A program made the position numbers and the translations under genes. Source: Laburnicola sp. R22_1 (lineage: Eukaryota > Ascomycota > Dothideomycetes > Pleosporales > Didymosphaeriaceae). Taken from it: 64,000 nt of DNA. This document shows, piece by piece, positions 22,934 through 35,765 of the stretch. Where the stretch lies: contig JACONQ010000002.1 in the NCBI GenBank assembly GCA_014281115.1, forward strand, positions 310,001 to 374,000. The letters are read 5' to 3'. Numbering within the stretch: the first letter of the stretch is position 1; every line of letters starts with the position of its first letter. Below the pieces are notes generated by a model. The model worked only from the letters and a program-made list of their open reading frames with translations. It did no database searches and had not been told where the DNA came from.

Positions 22934-24556
22934 ATGGCTTCAAAGGAAGCAGATGTTCAGCTTGCCATCTTTTCAATTAATACCAGCCAGATCTAAAGCA
23001 ACCAAGCTGCTGCAGCAGTCTACAATGTACCCAAAACAACGCTCCGCCGCCAACGCGCTAGGAGACCTACGCGACGCGATTGCCAGCCCAACTCGAAGAA
23101 GCTCACCCAGCTAGAAGAGGAGGTGATAATTCGTTATATACTTAATCTGGACCTACGTGGATTTTCGCCTACCTACTTAGCAATTCGCGATATGGCAGAT
23201 AAGCTGCTAGCTGCGCGCGGCGCAGGCCAGGTTGGACAGAAGTGGCCAGCCAACTTTGTTAGGCGTACAGACTCTCTTAAGACGTGTTTTAACCAAGCCT
23301 ACGATAGACAGAGAGCTCTCTGTGAGGATCCTATCCTAATTAGCGCCTAGTTCAAGCTTGTAGAGCAGACTAAGGCCAGGTACAGCATCTGCGATAAGGA
23401 CGTCTACAATTTTGATAAGGCTGGCTTCATAATGGGCAAGATTACGACTTAGCTCGTTGTTACAGGGTCAGAGAGGAGAGGCCGGCTAAAGGCTGTCCAG
23501 CCTAGGAACCGCGAGTGAGTGACACTTATCCAAGCAATCAACGCTGCTGGCTGGGCTATCCCACCGTTTATTATCTTTGCTGGCCAGCACCACCTATCTG
23601 CTTGGTACAAGGAGGATATCCCGCGCGATTGGGCTATATCTCTTAGCGACAACGGCTGGACGACAAACAAGCTTGGAGTTGAGTGGCTAAAGCACTTTAT
23701 TAAGCATACAGAGACCTGGATTGTTAGCACGCATAGGCTGCTTATCCTTAATAGCTATGCGAGCCACCACTCTCTTAAATTTTAATAGCTCTGCAAGGAG
23801 AACAACATCTACACGCTCTACATGCCGCCTCACTCCTCGCATCTGCTGCAGCCACTTAATATGGGCTGCTTCTCGCCGTTAAAGCGCGCGTACAGCCAAG
23901 AGGTTAAGGCTCTAATCCATAACTACATTAACCACATTACAAAGCTTGAATTCCTACCAGCCTTTAAAACAGCCTTTGAGCAATTATTTACATCAGCCAA
24001 TATCTGTTTAGCCTTTCGAGGCGCAGGCCTTGTTCCTCTCCAGCCTGAAGCTGTTCTGTCAAAGCTGGATGTGCAGCTTCGTACGCCTTCACCAGCTGCT
24101 CTGCTAGAGGCTCTCTAGGAAGCCAAAACGCCGAGCAACATACGTGAGCTTAAGGCTCAATCAACTCTAATCTGTGAGCGCGTTCAACGGCACAAGAGCT
24201 CCTCGCCTGCCTCTATTATTTAGGCGATTAATCAACTTAAGAAGGGTGCTGAAGTAATAATGCTCTTAGCTGAGCTTATGCGCGATCGGATTACTAGCCT
24301 TAAGAGAGCCAATAAGGCAGCAACTAAGCGTAGACAGCGCAAAAAGAAGCGGATACAGAAGCAGGGGACCTTAACAAAGGGAGAGGGAGAGAATATACTT
24401 GCTCAAAAGGCGGCTGACCAGCAGATAGAGCATGAACAGCGTCAAAGTGGAGAGCGATCAGGCCTGAGCCGCCAGGCTCTGGCGCGCTGCACAAGGTGCA
24501 GAGAGCTTGGGCATAACTCACGTACGTGCAAAAAAGATACTTTAAATACTGCTTAA
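22934..24556 (+). pseudogene. DDE transposase of the pogo/CENP-B family, RIP-inactivated
   Basis: One frame (540 codons) runs from ATG 22934 to TAA at 24554-24556 with in-frame stops at 22994, 23348, 23450, 23516, 23783, 23786, 24116 and 24221. All are of the kind made by C-to-T or G-to-A change in Gln or Trp codons. The N-terminus has a psq-type helix-turn-helix (AAAAVYNVPKTTLRRQ), followed by a CENP-B-like DNA-binding region and the DDE core. The first catalytic Asp is kept (NFDKAGF, 23414). The second (23750) and third (23858) both read Asn, in [11 protein letters not shown] and [13 protein letters not shown]. The C-terminus carries a zinc knuckle CTRCRELGHNSRTC, common in fungal members. 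It cannot be active. Confidence 0.93.
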
Positions 24557-24615
24557 TCTATTGTATCAAAATCTATATAGTATATTATATTGTGGTTGAG
24601 CTGCGCGACTTCAAA

Positions 24616-24677
24616 GGTGCGAAAAGTTGATGGGGTGCGCCGCTCGCTTGCCTGCGCCGCTCGCTTGCCATCCATGT
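24616..24677 (-). repeat. Right terminal inverted repeat of the pogo-like element
   Basis: Mirror of 22829-22889 including the 17-bp tandem duplication; followed by TA. Confidence 0.95.
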
Positions 24678-26400
24678 TATAGATAGTAAAAGGGTTAGAT
24701 TCCTTCTAAATAGCTAGAAGAAGATATTAAGAACTTTATTAAAAAGTATTTAGGGCATATTAGTATTACATCCTTTACTATAGGTAAGAAGGCTAAAGTA
24801 AAAATAGAATATGCGAAGTCTACTATAAATAACCTGCCTAAAATTCCCTCTAACCTATACACTAAACACTTTTATAATATTGTAACCTAGCTTGCAATCC
24901 TAACTATACCTAAAGGCCTATTTAAGAAAAACTAAAGATATATTAGACTATAAGCTTAGAAGTATAGGATTATAAGAGGCATACTATAGTATTAAACTAT
25001 AGGAAATAGGCTACTATACAGAGTTATAAACAACTTAGTCTAATAGATAAATATTCTATAATAACTCTATAAGAAATTAGGCTATTAAGGATAAAAAGGC
25101 ACCTAGAGGAAGATTGCAATATATTACTACTAGCTAAATCTATATTAGAGTATTAAGGAATATATTAAGACTTACACTAAATATTAGACGCATTTTACTA
25201 AAAGGGTAGTAAAAAGTTATACCCTATATAGGAAATAGATATAATTTAAGAATAGATTATAGTAAATATAGTATATATACCTAGAAGCAAAGAAGAAAAA
25301 AAAATTTATAATTATTACTAGGGACTATACCTCTAAATAGCCTAAAGTAAAAGCACTTACTAATGCTAACTTAGCCGCAGTTGCCTAGTTCTTAGAAGAA
25401 TTTATCTTTAGTAGGTAGGATATCTCTTTTTACCTATTAGTAGATAGAGAACTAGAGAATATAGGCTTAGTAGAGGACTTAGCTAAATAGTTTAGTATCT
25501 AATAAGTAGTATCTAGTGCTTATTACCTATAAGGGCAAGGTCTAGTACAAAGAGGCTACTAAGAGCTTATTAGCACACTGCAGAAGATAAAGGGCAACTA
25601 GGTCTAGAACCTACCTAAAGCTCTATAGGCTAATTAGATTATAGTAAAGTAATCTATAGGCAAAATACTAGCCTTTCTAATTTATAGAAGAGAATATATT
25701 CTTTCTATTAAACTTTGCATTCTAATATACTAGACACTTCTATAAGAATAGGTTTATACTACTAAAGAACTCCTAGCTATTAGAGCGAAGTAGTTTAAGA
25801 AGTGTAATTATCGCCTCTAAGAAGCTATTAACTAAACTATCTAACTGCGCAAATAAGAAAAGAAATAGTTTAATAACTAGCGCACTCTTAGAATAGAGCT
25901 ACTATAATAAGGCAATCTAGTATTAGTGTGTAATACTTTTTAAGCTAGTAATATAAGTTATAAAGTTAAGCTTACTAAAAGGTACTAAGGCCCCTTTAGG
26001 ATTAGGGCTATGCCGCCGCATAGTAAAGGATAGTACATACTTAAGGAGCTTAATAGAACACTCTTTTATAATAGAATACTAGGCAATTATATTATTTAAT
26101 TCTATCTGCACATAGTAATAGACCTTAACACAATATTAGAACCTAATATTATAGACACTAATAATCTCTTAGAAGAAATTACTAATTCCTGAAAGAAAAT
26201 TAATTCTATAGACCTTAATAAAGTTATATAGAGGCCTAAGCCTAAACATTCTATATTTGCGCGTAGATTATAGAGGCTAGTAAGATACATATAGAACATC
26301 TCTATAAAGATAAAGTAAGTAGGGATTCTACCGTCACTAGTAAACTTTAACCTCTTAGACTTTGCCTATTAGGAGAAGTAAGCTAGCCAGAATATTAGCG

Positions 26401-27866
26401 CATTATAAGCTAAGGGATAGCTTATTTCTTAAGAGGAGGAGGCGGGGGAGAAGTAGTTAAAGAAGAAAAGTTAGAGAATAAAAGTTAGAGAAGAAAATAA
26501 AATAATAGTATTAGTACTAAGTTAAATTAAAGTCTAATATATATATATATAATTACTAGAATAGGATTGTAAGCTATAGACCCTAACAATAGAGCCTAAC
26601 TAATAATTAGATAGCTAGAAAATTAAAAGCTAAGAACTACTATACTAACCTCTACAAAAATCTAAACCCCTACAACTACTATAGTCTAAGCTATAATTAG
26701 AGTTTAAATTGCAACTCTAATAGAAGCAAGATATAGGGCTACCTTACTTTATAGCTTAAGTTTTACTAGGGTCCAAACCTAAGTGTATAGCTTAAGTAGA
26801 GAGATTAGAAGAAATAGAGAATAGACCTAAAAAAAAGAGGAAATTATACTACTATAGCTAAGTAGGGATAAGAAAGTGTAGGCAGAATTAATAGACTATT
26901 AGGAAGCTAGATATATAAAGAAAGGCAAGTAGAATAGAACTTTAGAAGAATTGTTAGTAGTCTAAAAGAAGGATAAGTTAGAGGATAAAAAGCTAATCTA
27001 TAGCACTGCATTAAGCAAGACCTAACTTAGAAAGGAATAGGGGCTAGAGAGTAGATAATTAGAAGTGGGAGTAGTTTAGTTCTAAGATAGGAAAGGGCTA
27101 CTACTGTTGCTACTAGAGAAGATAATAGGTTAAAAAGAATAGGAAAAGAGTAGTATATAGAAAAACCTTAGAATAAGAAAGAACTACTACTATTACTACT
27201 AAAAAGAATAATAGGCTAGGTGTAATAACATCTAAAGAGAGGTGTACATAGAAAAGGCTTAGTAATATTAGAATTAGTGCCTAATAGAGAATTAGGCGTC
27301 TCTAAGAAACTCTTAATAATTAGACAAGGCCTACTAGGACGCCTAGTAGAAAGTATTATAGTAGTGTTGCTAAAACTAAGAAGCTTACTAATTCTATTAT
27401 AGATATAGGTGTTTACTTTTAGTTACTCTATCTATAGCTTACACACTTGCTAATAACCCTACTAGAAAGAATTAGCTTAAGTATTTATGGCAAATACTAG
27501 AGGGAATAAAGCTAGGTAGGTAGATTAGTAATAGAGAACTAGTTAAGAGCAAATTAGAGTTACTATAGCGGTTAAAGAAGTACTACTAATATTAGAAAGT
27601 TGTTTAGTATAGAATATAGTAGCTCTTAAGAAGAACGCGCTAACTACTATTAATATACTAAAAGTAGAGATAATAACTTTAGACATAAGTCTTATAGACT
27701 TAATTATAATTACTCTTAGCCACACTAGGATTGTAGTTAATATAGCCTTAGCCTATAATAAAGAAAAGGATAAAAAGATAAAATATATAAAAAGTATAAC
27801 TAGGTACTAAGTACTATTTAAAGTAATTGCGCCTCTATTTATTAGTATTTATATTTTTTATAAAAG
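26401..27866. other. AT-rich degraded repeat, unassigned
   Basis: RIP-type sequence downstream of the Gypsy integrase remnant. Short imperfect repeats are visible (AAGTTAGAGAATAAAAG near 26463-26500; an ACTACTACT(G/A)TT block near 27100 and 27190). There is no gene, and it may be the 3' part of the Gypsy element. Confidence 0.5.
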
Positions 27867-28030
27867 TGTCAGATTAGAGCCGTGTTACTAAATAAGGGCA
27901 CGTGGTCGGCTCCACCCTCTAAATTAGACCTGGAGCCAACAAGTCACAGAACACACAATACAACTGTTTATCCATCTTATCTATTAGACCCCCCCATCTT
28001 AATAAGCTTAAATAGTGCTCAAATCTAATA
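27867..28030 (+). repeat. 5' LTR of Copia C
   Basis: 164 bp; starts TGTCAGATTAGAG and ends CTAATA where CTAACA is expected, a RIP-type change of the terminal CA. Confidence 0.93.
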
Positions 28031-28050
28031 ATTAAGAGTCTCACTACCTT
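28031..28050 (+). other. Primer-binding site of Copia C
   Basis: ATTAAGAGTCTCACTACC, the same site as in A and B with a G-to-A change, directly next to the LTR. Confidence 0.65.
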
Positions 28051-28071
28051 AATTAATCCTAAGAAAAGACA

Positions 28072-31000
28072 ATGTTGCTGTTAATGCTTCGCGACTTAAT
28101 AATTATGTTAACTAATTATACTAACTATACACCATGGCTGCTGCAGCTAAAAGCGCGATGCGAGCTAATGGATATATGGCCTATTATTAATCCAGATGGA
28201 GCCAAACTCCCACGCGAAAAGCCGACACCACCGTCGCCGCCAGAAATAGCGAGTTACCAGCCAATTATTCGCGTAAACAATAACAATCAATAAAACTCTC
28301 TAACGCGCCTATTAGAGCTATTAAATTTAGGCCTTAAGGCATATAAGAAGGATATTAAGTTTTATAAAATATAGCTTAAGGACTATAAAATCAAGGACAA
28401 GAAATACTAAGAGAAGAGAATAAGTCTTAAGAAAGTAGTTATCTATATCCAATTAACTGTGTTGTAACACCTGCAACATAATTACTACAAGCCTAGAGAA
28501 TAGATCTAGCAATAGATTAAATCTCTAACGCAGATAGTAGGCGTTAATAAGGAAGATAAGCGGGATAGGGCGAGAGCGCAATACCTATAGGCTCTTAAGC
28601 CAATAAGACAACCCTTAAACTAGGATACCTAGCTAACTAAGTATGATTAGGCAGCTACAGAAGCAGAGATAAACAATATCGCCAAAGTATAATTAATCTA
28701 TAATACTATAAAGGACTTCCTAATTGCGATTATAAAGGCTATCCCTACCTAGAGCGTGTCCTTTTAAGAAACTAGACGCCGAGACGCAGATATAACAAGG
28801 AAGGAGATAATAAAACGCTTCTAAGAATATATAGCAATACTCTACCTAATTAAGAGTAAATAGTATAGGGGCGCCTTTGCTACTAGTAAGCCATCTCTTG
28901 CTACTAGTAGTGCATCCACCCTAGGCACTAATAGGGACGCCTCTTACACTACTAAAGACGCGCCATCTTCTATAAATAACTAACGTGAATAGGAGAGACC
29001 TTAATAAAAACGATTCTTTAGTCAAAGTACTATATCTAAGTAGTCCTTAATAGAGGATACAACAGTAGTTAAAGGCAGAAAATGCCCTGCTTATAGACAA
29101 AGGCATAGTCTAAAAGACTACTTCTACGCATATCTAGAATATGCACCAGAGTAGTTTAGGCCATAACCTAGCTTTATAGACATAGTATAATATAAAATTA
29201 GAAATAATTTAGATTTATAAGAGGAGATAAGGAAGGTAAAGAGACTAAGGTCTCAAACCCCACAAATTAAGAACTTACATACTCCTACTCCTAAGATTAA
29301 TAATAATTGACTAGATAGACGGAAAATTTTCACTATCCGAGCCAGCTTTAATGCGGCATTATATTAATCTAATTCTATAAGCTATCCACTATAATACTCC
29401 TCGATTCTTAATTTAGGTACTACCTGCCACATCGCGAACAACCTTAATCGATTTGTCTTATTTCGCCCTCTATTGCCTAGAGACTTTATATGGGCTATAA
29501 ATACACAAATATAGGTTAAAGGATATAGCATAGTTTACCTTAAACTAAAGGACCTAGCTAGATAGCGAATACTACGCCTTAATAATATGGCCTATTGCCC
29601 AGACCTTCTATATAACCTAGTGTCTTTTAGAATACTACGGCGTTAAGGGCTATAGTGGGATACTAAATTAGAACCTACAAGCCTAAAGCAAGTAGACAAT
29701 ATAGTTATTGCTAAGCTGCAAGAGCTCTATAACTAATATGTTCTAGAATACTAACTAGAACTAATAGAATAGGCAACCTTCCACACCTATAGGATTACCT
29801 TACGCACTAAGAGATCCCTATAAAAGGCAGACGCACTGCGATGGCATAAGCGACTAGGGCATCTAGGCCCTAGTGCTCTTAAGCACCTAGTGCAGCAATC
29901 TAAGGGGGTGCGAATTAAAGGCATTACTACAGTATAGTGCGACGCCTATGAATAAGCCAAATCTAAGAGGTTAATCTGCTAAACATCACAACTAATTAAT
30001 AAAGAACTAGGAGAATAAGTCGCAATAGACTTCTACAGCTATAAGGATGGCAGCTTAATAAAAGAGAAGAGCCAAATACTAATTACTAATTAATACTTAG
30101 GACTAATATGAGATTTCTACTTTAAGTATAATTATACAGCTAAATCTATTATTTAAACTTTGGCTACTTTTATAAAGTTTATAAAGAACTAATTTAACCT
30201 TATAGTTAAGGTAATTAAAGCGGATAACAAAATATTTACAGTTAAATAAGAAGTTAATTAATAGTGCATAGCCTAGGGGATTATAATTAAGCCTTTAGCA
30301 CCTAACACATAAGCACAGAATGGGGGATCTAAACGCTCAGGGGGTATAATAAAAGATAAAGGCTAGGCAATGCGACTTAATACCAATTTACCATGAGAGA
30401 TATGGCTAGAGATTACCTAGTTAGCTGTCTACCTCTATAATTAAACGCCAAACTATGCGAATTACTAGAGAACACTATACAAAGTCTTCTTTATAATAGT
30501 GGCCTTTTAGAATAGAGTAGTTACAGCACTATAAAAGCTAAATTAAACTTATCTTAAGACATATAGGTGCAAAGCTTTTACAATAATAGATAATACCCGC
30601 TATAGTAAGAGTAGGCTATAACATCTCGACCTAAAGGCGTGGATTAAATATCTAGTAGAATACCGATCCTCCAACATCTTTTAGATATGGATACCCTTAC
30701 TTAGGAAAGTAATTAGCACCTAGAACGTAATATTTAACAAAGACAGCATCTTTAGTAGAAAGATAGAGGATCTTATAGATAACCTTATATATAATACTCT
30801 TAAAGAGATTGCCGCATAGGTCTAATTAGTTAAACTACTATTTACAGCTAAACTAACTAAATTAGAAATAGAGCCGTTCTATAAAGATGAGACGATTTAA
30901 GATAACCTATAGGATAAAGACTAGTCTGGATATTAATAAGGGAGAAAAGTAAACTATACTTATCCTACTCTACTAATTACACTACTACTAGTAACACTTC

Positions 31001-32811
31001 TTATATAATTACTAGTAGAGGAAAATAAAGAAAAAGACCACTAACCCTTATTATTAATAATATGCCTATGGGCTGTAGTATTTATAGCCGGCACCAAAGC
31101 GACAAACGTAGGGAACTTTAATAGGAAAATATTAGATAAGGTACGATTAAAAAGATTGCTTTCTAAAGAATTAAAGCTACACAGGAGCTAGTTGCCTATG
31201 CCACCTTCCTAACGCAATAAGCTTAAAGAATATTTACTGTGCGATATGTTTAAGGAAGCTAAGAAACAGCACCTAAATAGTTACTAGGATATAAGATCCT
31301 AGACTAAGATACTAGCTAAAATAATTAAGCTAACTAGAGAATAGATTCTTAACTATATGTGGGTATATACTTATAAGTTTAATAAATATTACTAACTTAA
31401 GAAGTGCAAAGCACGCCTTGTTATTTATGGCAATTAATAGAGAAATATTACGTTATAAGATATATATGCGACAATATTAGCTAGACAATTATTTCGTATG
31501 CTTATGGCGATTGCGGCGCGATTTGACCTAGAGCTCCTTTAATACAACGTCACGAATGCCTTTATTTACGCGAAGATTAACTAAGATATATATATGAGAA
31601 TGCCACAAGGCTATAATAAACCTAGGACAATTCTAAAGCTTAATAAGGCGCTATACGGACTCTAGATCTTACTACTACTCTGGCAAAGAGAGTTCACTTT
31701 AACACTGCGAGGCTTAGGCCTTATTAGTATACTCTATAAACCTTACTATATAATTAAACAAGGCGTAATTATCTTGTTCTATATAGATAGTATTATTATT
31801 GCCTATAAATAGGAGAATAAATCCCAGGCTAAGCTAGTTATTAAGTAGCTATAAGAAAAGTACACTCTTATAGGAGGAAAAGATCTCTAATAGTTCCTAG
31901 GGGTTAAGATTCTTAGAAACTACCTATAATAAAAAATCTGGCTCTTATAAGCATTATATGTTAACAAAATCGCCAGGCTAGTTAATAACTAAAGCCTTAG
32001 ACATAATACCCTAATAAGTAGTATTAAGCTTACTCTATAATTAGGCTTCGCTAGTCTATCTAAGATTAACAAATACTAACGCAAGGTTAGATTAATTCTA
32101 TTCGCCGCAGTTACTACTCGGCCGGATACTGCTTTTGCGTCCTCCTAATTAGTATAATTTCTTACTAACCCTGGCAGCTAACATTAAGATGCCGCTAATT
32201 AAGTCCTACTATACCTCTAAGAAACACACACAAGGGCGTTACAGTTAGATAGAGAAGATAGTTTTAAGGTAGTAAGCAATGCCTTGTTTATAGACAATAC
32301 ACTAGACTAAAAGAGTTCTTAAGAATATATTATTAAACTATTTAGTGGGCTAATTATGTAGAAAGCAAGCAAGTAAAATACTGTCACCATATCCACTACT
32401 AAAGCCAAGCTACTAGCCCTATTATAGGTAGCCAAGGAGGCACTATTTACATCACGCCTACTTAATAAGCTCTAGGTTAAGCTCGCGGATTAAACAATTA
32501 CTATTAAATGCGATAACTAGTAGACAATATAGCTTGTCGCTAAGGAGACTACGCAGCTTAATACTAAACTCCGCTATGTGGATATTTATAACTATTAGTT
32601 AAGGTAAGAGGTAGTGCAAAGAAGGATTAGAGTTACCTACACTTAGTTAAACGAAATAATAGCTAATAGGCTTATAAAGGCCCTTCCTATTAACAAATAG
32701 AGCAAATTTCTAGATTAACTAGGACTTGTTAATATGGCAGAGGATCTTAATAGAAAGGAGGTATAAATTAACAAGCTAGAACAAAGGATAGAGGCTATTA
32801 CTCTAGAATAA
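28072..32811 (+). pseudogene. Copia C gag-pol polyprotein, RIP-inactivated
   Basis: ATG 28072 opens a 73-codon frame of the Gag start, then stops accumulate. The zinc knuckle is damaged (CPAYRQRHSLKDY near 29083, two Cys changed to Tyr by G-to-A). UGA-CUA at 29308 is in the same frame as the knuckle and the protease piece ILNLGTTCH (29404; Asp to Asn). Pre-integrase, integrase, a reverse transcriptase with FYID near 31770, and RNase H pieces follow to TAA at 32809-32811. It is a useful sister copy for reading C'. Confidence 0.9.
29308..29313 (+). promoter_or_regulatory. Gag/pol recoding site (UGA CUA) in Copia C
   Basis: TGA CTA in frame 1, the frame of both the upstream zinc knuckle (29083) and the downstream protease (29401). 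It survives although RIP has destroyed many codons nearby. In the sister copy C' the UGA has become UAA. Confidence 0.6.
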
Positions 32812-32862
32812 AGGACGGCTACAAGGGGTCTAGCTTAAGAATAAGCCTAAGCTAAGGGGGTG

Positions 32863-33024
32863 TGTTAGATTAGAGCCGTGTTGCCAAACAAGGGTACGTG
32901 ATCGGCTCCACCCTCTAAATTAGACTTGGAGCCAATAAGTCATAGAACACACAATACAACTGTTTATCCATCTTATCTATTAGACCCCCATCTTAATAAG
33001 CTTAAATAGTACTTAAATCTAATA
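32863..33024 (+). repeat. 3' LTR of Copia C
   Basis: 162 bp, preceded by GCTAAGGGGGTG and followed by TSD AAAAG. Confidence 0.93.
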
Positions 33025-35618
33025 AAAAGCAGCTTAGTATAGCCAATAGAATAGAATAGTATGGGCGATAGAAGTGTTATTAGCAAGATTAGAGTTAATC
33101 TTAAAGCTGCCTATACCTTAAGCAAACTATATAAGGTAGCCTAATAATAGATACTTTGTATAAATATCGCGCAAAAGTCTTATAATCTTATAGATAGTGC
33201 CAAAGTTGCATAGCTAATTTAAGAGAGTAATAACTAGAGTATAAGTTAGCAAGCTAAGGGATAATTAGGGCAGACATATATATAATAGAATAGAAGCAGT
33301 TATAAAGCATTATTAATGGGTAGTAGTAAGGGCTATTATAAGCCTTAACTACTTTCCTTACTATTACTATTATTATTATTATTAGCACTAGAGGCGTGGC
33401 TACTAAAGGAGAAGTTAATAGCAGCTATAGTTAAGAAGAAGGTTAAGACTATTAGGTAGAAGAATTAGAATAGTAGAATAAGAAGAAAAGTAGAAGAATA
33501 CAAAAGGTAGATTATATACTCTAAGTAGCTATAAAGCTCTATTAGGTTATAGTAGGTAAGGTGTGTACGTAAACGTCGCTTCTAGATTAGTAATAGATAG
33601 TAGTACTCTTTAAGAAAAGTGTAACTATATTACTACTAGCAAAAAACTTTAAGAGTAGATTAGGCACTTATAAATAGTAATTAAAAAGCAAATAGCTTAT
33701 AGGCATAGATAAAAATATATAGCATTATAAGAAAAGGAGTAGAGTATAGTAGGAATAAGGAATATATTTAAGTACTAATAAGCTATCTAAAGTCTAAGCA
33801 GCCCTTAGGTAAAAAGAAACTTTTACAGCTATTACTAGCAAGCTATAGGCTAAAACTACTACTCTTCTTCTACTCTTTTTTCTTCTTATACTTATTATAG
33901 AACCTATAAGCCTAAGTAACTCTAGTCCAAACTTAGGAATTCTGCAATAGTCTTTAGAAGAAGTCCTACTCTAGGGAGTACTATAACTCCTAGGAAACTT
34001 AAGTCTAGGCTTTATTCTCTATATTAGTGTTATAGGAAAAAAAAACTATTAGGCTAATAGTTAAAGCGTGCCTAATATCTTCTTAGAGCTCTTTCCCTTT
34101 TTTTAGGATATATAAATTACAGTTGTATAATAGGCAAGGGCTAAAAGTAGTACTAGAACTATTTAAGAAGCTAATAGGCCTATCTCTAGAGTAGTCTAGT
34201 AAGTAGATACTCTAAACTAGTTAGAAGTATAGGTACGCGTAGTAGTAAAGCTTACGTAAGAAAAAGATTAGGAAAAAGCTAGATAAATAGTGTTTAAGGG
34301 CAAAGCTAAAGGATATAGAATTAGAGAGTTAGGAGTTAACTAAGGTAGAAATTTAAGGTTATTACTAATTATAAGGCCCTTAAATATAAATATTACTCCT
34401 AGGGAGCTAGGTATTACTTAGGTCTAAGTATTAAGGTTTATAACACGTACTTAACATATAAAAAAAGAATTAAAAAGTAAAGAATAAAGGCCTATTTAAT
34501 AGTTAACTTAAGAGGTATTTAGGGTGTACGCCTATAAAGAGAGAGATAGTATAGCATACCTAGAATAAAAGAGTATAGGGCGCTTTTATTATAAATATAG
34601 TAGGCTATATATACGCTGCTAAATAGCAGTTCTATATTATTATTAGTAAACTAGAAATACTAACACTATACTAGTAGGTACCTATTATAGAACAAAGTAT
34701 TATTGCCTATAATAGAGGAATAGGTAAAGTTAATACATTCTTAGATAGTAGCAGCAAATAGGCTTAGTAGGTATATAAGATAAGGACCTTTATTATTTAA
34801 TAATTTAAACTATTAGGTCTAGTAGAATATAACTTACTTATCCTTAGTATTATATTATTACGCTTCCTAACTATAGTAGAGAAAATAGAAGAGCAAGATA
34901 TTAATTATAAGTTTATTAGAGTTATAGTCTAACTAAAGTGTAAAATTATCTTAACTATTCACCTAGGGTTATAAACTGCAAGGCAGGTTATTATTATTAC
35001 TAACACTCTGCCTAAAGGCTATAAAAACTTAGACTATAATATTAAAGCTAATGCGTGTATCTAAGAGAGGAATTACTTTTTAGGGGTTAGCTTAAGAGAC
35101 TATTAGGGTGTAAGGGACTTACGTAGAGATCAGAAGATAATAAATGCGCTAATAAAGAGCTTTTTAGGCACTAGTAGAAGGTTAAAACTATTAGAGCCTA
35201 CACTATTATTATCTTAATAAGGAGGCTTGCTGCTACTACTACTACTACTAAAACTAAGATAGCTAGATACGTAGGCGCCTAGGGTATAGTTAATCTAAAG
35301 ATAGAAAGGCATAATAAGGCAGACTAAGTAAAGGCTTAAGAATAGTTTAGGGTTTAGAAGGACAAGAAGCTAAACTATAGAAAAATTATAAGAGTATAAA
35401 AAGTAAGTAAAATAGGTAGGTTAGTAATAAAAATAGGTAGGTATTTATAGGCTATTATTTAAGGTTATATAAAGCTAGGTAATTAGCGAAGCTTACTATT
35501 AAAGACGGGCCTAACCTTTGCTTACTAGTAGAAGGCGCTATAGAATATTTAGAGTGTTTTCTAGAAGGGTATTTAGTATAAAGCTTAATAAGACTAAGCT
35601 TTAGTAGGTAGGAAGGTA
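33025..35618. other. AT-rich degraded repeat, unassigned
   Basis: RIP-type sequence without usable frames, between Copia C and the probable 3' Gypsy LTR. I could not match it to RT, integrase or transposase motifs. It may be an additional ORF region of the long Gypsy element or another buried repeat. Confidence 0.5.
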
Positions 35619-35765
35619 TATAATACAATAAACTCCACTATACAGATTATATAGTAAGCTAGTGCCTAATTAGCTCTTAAGGATTTAATAGGCTGTTTCT
35701 TTCTTTAGACACAAAATTTAATTAATCTTTCTACTAAGTCCTAATTAGGGCTGGGTTCTCCTACA
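35619..35765 (+). repeat. Probable 3' LTR of the degraded Gypsy element
   Basis: 147-bp counterpart of 312-458. Confidence 0.6.

Larger units (their letters stand above)
22829..24677 (+). mobile_element. pogo/Fot1-like DNA transposon
   Basis: A 1849-bp element with terminal inverted repeats of 61-62 bp, starting ACATGGATGG, and a TA target duplication (22827-22828, 24678-24679). It is inserted in the Gypsy pol and is GC-richer than its surroundings, so it arrived later. It encodes one broken DDE transposase. Confidence 0.95.
17540..26400 (+). pseudogene. Gypsy-type gag-pol remnant, RIP-destroyed
   Basis: No long frame survives, but plus-strand readings give recognisable pieces in Gypsy order. 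A zinc-knuckle-like CFRYKKDY..REC lies at 19001, and a protease-like LLNISTELNTI (catalytic Asp replaced by Asn) near 20235. The reverse transcriptase lies at about 21560-22090 with VKKKDREY, FYTPLGLV and a YIDN box (21972-21983; YIDD expected). The end of RNase H (YILGRKNIIANALL) lies just before 22826, and the integrase C-terminal side with YILKELNGTLFYNRI near 26030. Placing RT before integrase is the Ty3/Gypsy order. The pogo-like element interrupts it after RNase H. Boundaries are approximate. Confidence 0.75.
27867..33024 (+). mobile_element. Copia-type LTR retrotransposon C
   Basis: LTRs of 164 and 162 bp, a perfect TSD AAAAG (27862-27866 and 33025-33029), a primer-binding site, a gag-pol remnant and a polypurine tract. 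Same family as C' but in the other orientation. It is RIP-degraded, with LTR differences that are mainly transitions. Confidence 0.95.
312..35765 (+). mobile_element. Degenerate Gypsy-type LTR retrotransposon hosting nested insertions
   Basis: Matching 147-bp repeats bracket a plus-strand retroelement. Subtracting the nested C', pogo-like and C elements leaves about 12.2 kb, long for a Gypsy element with such short LTRs. Recognisable pol segments lie between about 20200 and 26100. The stretch from about 26500 to 35618 (without C) is unassigned and may be an extra ORF or another buried insertion. That the two repeats belong to the same element as the pol is an inference from orientation and position. 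Confidence 0.5.
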
